Source of the DNA: Bdellovibrionales bacterium
GTDB lineage: Bacteria > Pseudomonadota > Alphaproteobacteria > UBA9219
DNA: 33,840 bases
NCBI GenBank assembly: GCA_041662785.1
Contig: JBAZRW010000012.1
Location: 1-33,840 of the forward strand
Reading direction: 5' to 3'
The notes under the pieces are model-generated. The model was not told where the DNA came from, searched no databases, and was given only the letters and a program-made list of their open reading frames with translations. Each line of letters starts with the position of its first letter. Position 1 is the first letter of the stretch. Made by a program: the position numbers and the translations under genes. Below, piece by piece: positions 32,622 to 33,840 of this stretch.

Positions 32622-32948
32622 ATGACTGATTCCACCGTGACCCGCGCCCACCTTGCCGAAGCCGTTTATCAAGAGGTTGGCCTATCGCGTAATGATTCCG
32701 CGCAACTTGTTGATGTCGTTTTGGAAGAAATCGGGCAAGCCCTGATCAAGGGAGAGATGGTCAAGCTTTCTTCCTTTGGTAGCTTTCAGGTGCGCAGCAA
32801 GGCGCAGCGCATTGGCCGCAACCCCAAGACGGGTGAGGAAGTTCCTATCTCGCCTCGCCGCGTTCTGGTGTTCCGCGCCAGCCATGTTCTGAAGGACAAG
32901 GTCAATCGTACCCGCAAGGGTGGCTCTGCTGGTCAAGGGGCGGCCTAA
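32622..32948 (+). CDS. ihfA: Integration host factor subunit alpha
   Basis: IHF-alpha pairs with IHF-beta to bend DNA sharply. The 108-residue protein has VTRAHLAEAVYQEVGLSRND (helices 1-2), GEMVKLSSFGSFQVRSKAQR, then GRNPKTGEEVPISPRRVLVF with the Pro that intercalates into DNA. The alpha subunit is indicated by the N-terminal TRAHLAEAVYQEVGLSR pattern. The ATG at 32622 has GGAG about 9 bases upstream; the frame is open a little further. The stop overlaps the merR ATG by one base (TAATG), so the two are coupled. Confidence 0.95.
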   Translation: MTDSTVTRAHLAEAVYQEVGLSRNDSAQLVDVVLEEIGQALIKGEMVKLSSFGSFQVRSKAQRIGRNPKTGEEVPISPRRVLVFRASHVLKDKVNRTRKGGSAGQGAA

Positions 32949-33418
32949 TGGACGGCTCTGTGCAATCACCAGTCATTGAAGTCAAGTCGGCCAGCGCTTT
33001 TCGCACGATCAGCGAAGTCGCGACCAATCTTGAAGTTCCCCAACACGTCCTTCGTTTTTGGGAGAGCAAGTTTCAGCAAGTTCGTCCCCTGAAACGGGGT
33101 GGCGGGCGTCGTTACTATCGCCCCGAAGACGTTACGTTGCTTTCCAGCATTAAAGAGCTTTTGTACAATCAGGGTCTCACGATCCGTGGCGTGCAAAAAC
33201 TGCTGAAAGAAACGGGTCGCACCGGCATCGTCAGGACCTCGGCCAAGATGACGGCCACGGCCTCGCAGGCCACGGTGGCTCAATCTGTGCCAGAGGTTGC
33301 CGCGATTGTGGCCAAGCCAGAGGCGCAGGTCCTTACCATGGCGGCTCGCCGCGAAATGGAAGGGCTGCTGACCGAGCTGAAGACCATGCGCGATATGATG
33401 CGGCAGGTAGGGGTTTAA
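32948..33418 (+). CDS. MerR family transcriptional regulator
   Basis: The HTH is at about 18-50 (FRTISEVATNLEVPQHVLRF), followed by the MerR wing WESKFQQVRPLKRGGGRRYY, then RPEDVTLLSSIKELLYNQGL and TIRGVQKLLKE. The 60-residue tail is Ala/Val-rich and ends in a helix (EMEGLLTELKTMRDMMRQVG) likely for dimerisation. No Cys ligands are present, so it is not a metal sensor. In Alphaproteobacteria this ihfA-merR-tRNA-Pro order is conserved, and it is kept here. Its regulon is not known. Confidence 0.92.
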   Translation: MDGSVQSPVIEVKSASAFRTISEVATNLEVPQHVLRFWESKFQQVRPLKRGGGRRYYRPEDVTLLSSIKELLYNQGLTIRGVQKLLKETGRTGIVRTSAKMTATASQATVAQSVPEVAAIVAKPEAQVLTMAARREMEGLLTELKTMRDMMRQVGV

Positions 33419-33531
33419 TAAGGTTAAGCGCTGGCGCTAAAGGACAGGTCTGTGGCGCTTTGCGCGCAAGCCCTGGATTTGCGCCACGGAAAACGATCCC
33501 CACCCCCTGCCCTTTACGCACCGGATTCCCA

Positions 33532-33560
33532 TTGCCTTCTGTGTTTTTCTGTGGTTATAG
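33532..33560 (+). promoter_or_regulatory. Sigma-70-type promoter of tRNA-Pro
   Basis: A -35 TTGCCT (33532-33537) and a -10 TTATAG (33555-33560) are separated by exactly 17 bases. They lie 66 bp upstream of the tRNA 5' end. Spacing and match to TTGACA/TATAAT are good. Confidence 0.65.
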
Positions 33561-33626
33561 TGCCCGCCTTGCTAAGGGGTTGGGTTCTATTAGAGAAGAG
33601 CCAAAAAACTTAGCCTTTCCCAAGGT

Positions 33627-33703
33627 CGGGGCGTAGCGCAGCCCGGTAGCGCATCAGTCTGGGGGACTGGAGGTCGCAGGTTCAAATCCTGTCGCCCCGA
33701 CCA
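33627..33703 (+). tRNA. tRNA-Pro (anticodon GGG)
   Basis: The acceptor CGGGGCG pairs with CGCCCCG, followed by A and an encoded CCA. The anticodon stem TCAGT/ACTGG (one G-U) holds the loop CTGGGGG, anticodon GGG. T-arm GCAGGTTCAAATCCTGT. It decodes CCC and CCU. Confidence 0.96.
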
Positions 33704-33710
33704 TTAAAAA

Positions 33711-33840
33711 AGAGGCTCTACCCCAAAGGATGGGGCAAGGGATGATGAGATCATAGCGAGGCCGCCTTCAGGTGGCCACATAAAACAATCACACGCAGTC
33801 TGTAGTTCTCGAAGTTCCTGAAGCCATAGGCGCGGCGCTG
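33711..33840 (-). mobile_element. ISL3-like insertion sequence, right-hand end cut by the window
   Basis: ggctctaccccaaaggatgg at 33711 resembles an ISL3-type terminal inverted repeat (GGCTCTttcc form), and the transposase end lies just inside it. The element begins seven bases after the tRNA-Pro CCA. The a-rich aaaaaaga next to it could be the 8-bp target duplication. Confidence 0.65.
33751..33840 (-). CDS. ISL3-family transposase, C-terminal 29 residues (partial)
   Basis: Read leftwards from the window edge, the frame gives QRRAYGFRNFENYRLRVIVL and then CGHLKAASL before a TGA at 33753-33751. The phrase K/QRRAYGFRNFENYRLR is characteristic of the last part of ISL3-family DDE transposases. 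The rest of the gene lies beyond the window, so intactness cannot be judged. Confidence 0.75.
   Translation of the reverse strand, partial: QRRAYGFRNFENYRLRVIVLCGHLKAASL

Overview
The window reads as chromosomal DNA of an alphaproteobacterium. This rests on gene content and order: rpmH-rnpA-yidD-yidC-engB, holB/metG/tatD/MBL hydrolase, ihfA-merR-tRNA-Pro, a chorismate mutase/TyrA pair beside a methyltransferase and a divergent glyoxalase II gene, recX, tig and grpE. The tRNA genes encode their own CCA ends. I cannot place it below class; a Rhodospirillales-like or uncultured lineage is a guess.

Layout. Positions 1-2900 are a decayed integrated element: a frameshifted tyrosine-integrase remnant, two unknown genes and a DUF5681 gene, bracketed by a near-identical ~20-bp repeat. 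Positions 2980-6404 hold aromatic amino acid genes (tyrA, chorismate mutase), a SAM methyltransferase and gloB. Positions 6666-8609 hold recX and three small exported proteins with charged, His-rich or Cys-containing tails. Positions 8741-11884 are the ribosomal protein L34/RNase P protein/membrane insertase operon ending in engB. Positions 12651-15698 hold a probably Tat-exported amidase, a small unknown gene, an exported HExxH protein and another unknown gene. Positions 15688-21642 run leftwards as holB, two unknown genes, metG, tatD and a PhnP-like MBL hydrolase. Positions 21672-24684 hold tRNA-Arg, tRNA-Glu, tig, tRNA-Leu and a small gene. Positions 24772-27654 hold a membrane protein and a low-GC accessory patch: an orphan MNT antitoxin with a deleted HEPN partner, a DUF2971 protein and a GIY-YIG protein. 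Positions 27845-32020 hold tRNA-Ala, grpE, a GT9 glycosyltransferase, an unknown gene and an aldose epimerase. Positions 32268-33703 hold a Flp pilin, ihfA, merR and tRNA-Pro. An ISL3-like transposase end closes the window.

The most unusual signal is non-coding. Just downstream of tRNA-Arg and of tRNA-Leu lies a ~190-bp block made of several hairpins, ending in a second copy of that tRNA's own 3' end (acceptor plus T-stem). The two blocks share their layout and short linkers, but the stems differ in sequence while remaining perfectly paired. This looks like a small structured mobile element that recombines into tRNA T-loops and rebuilds the gene end. The window also has six copies of a GTCATCCC.../...GGATGAC-bounded palindromic repeat, a 190-bp cloverleaf palindrome beside grpE, and hairpins anchored in the CCA end of four of the five tRNA genes.
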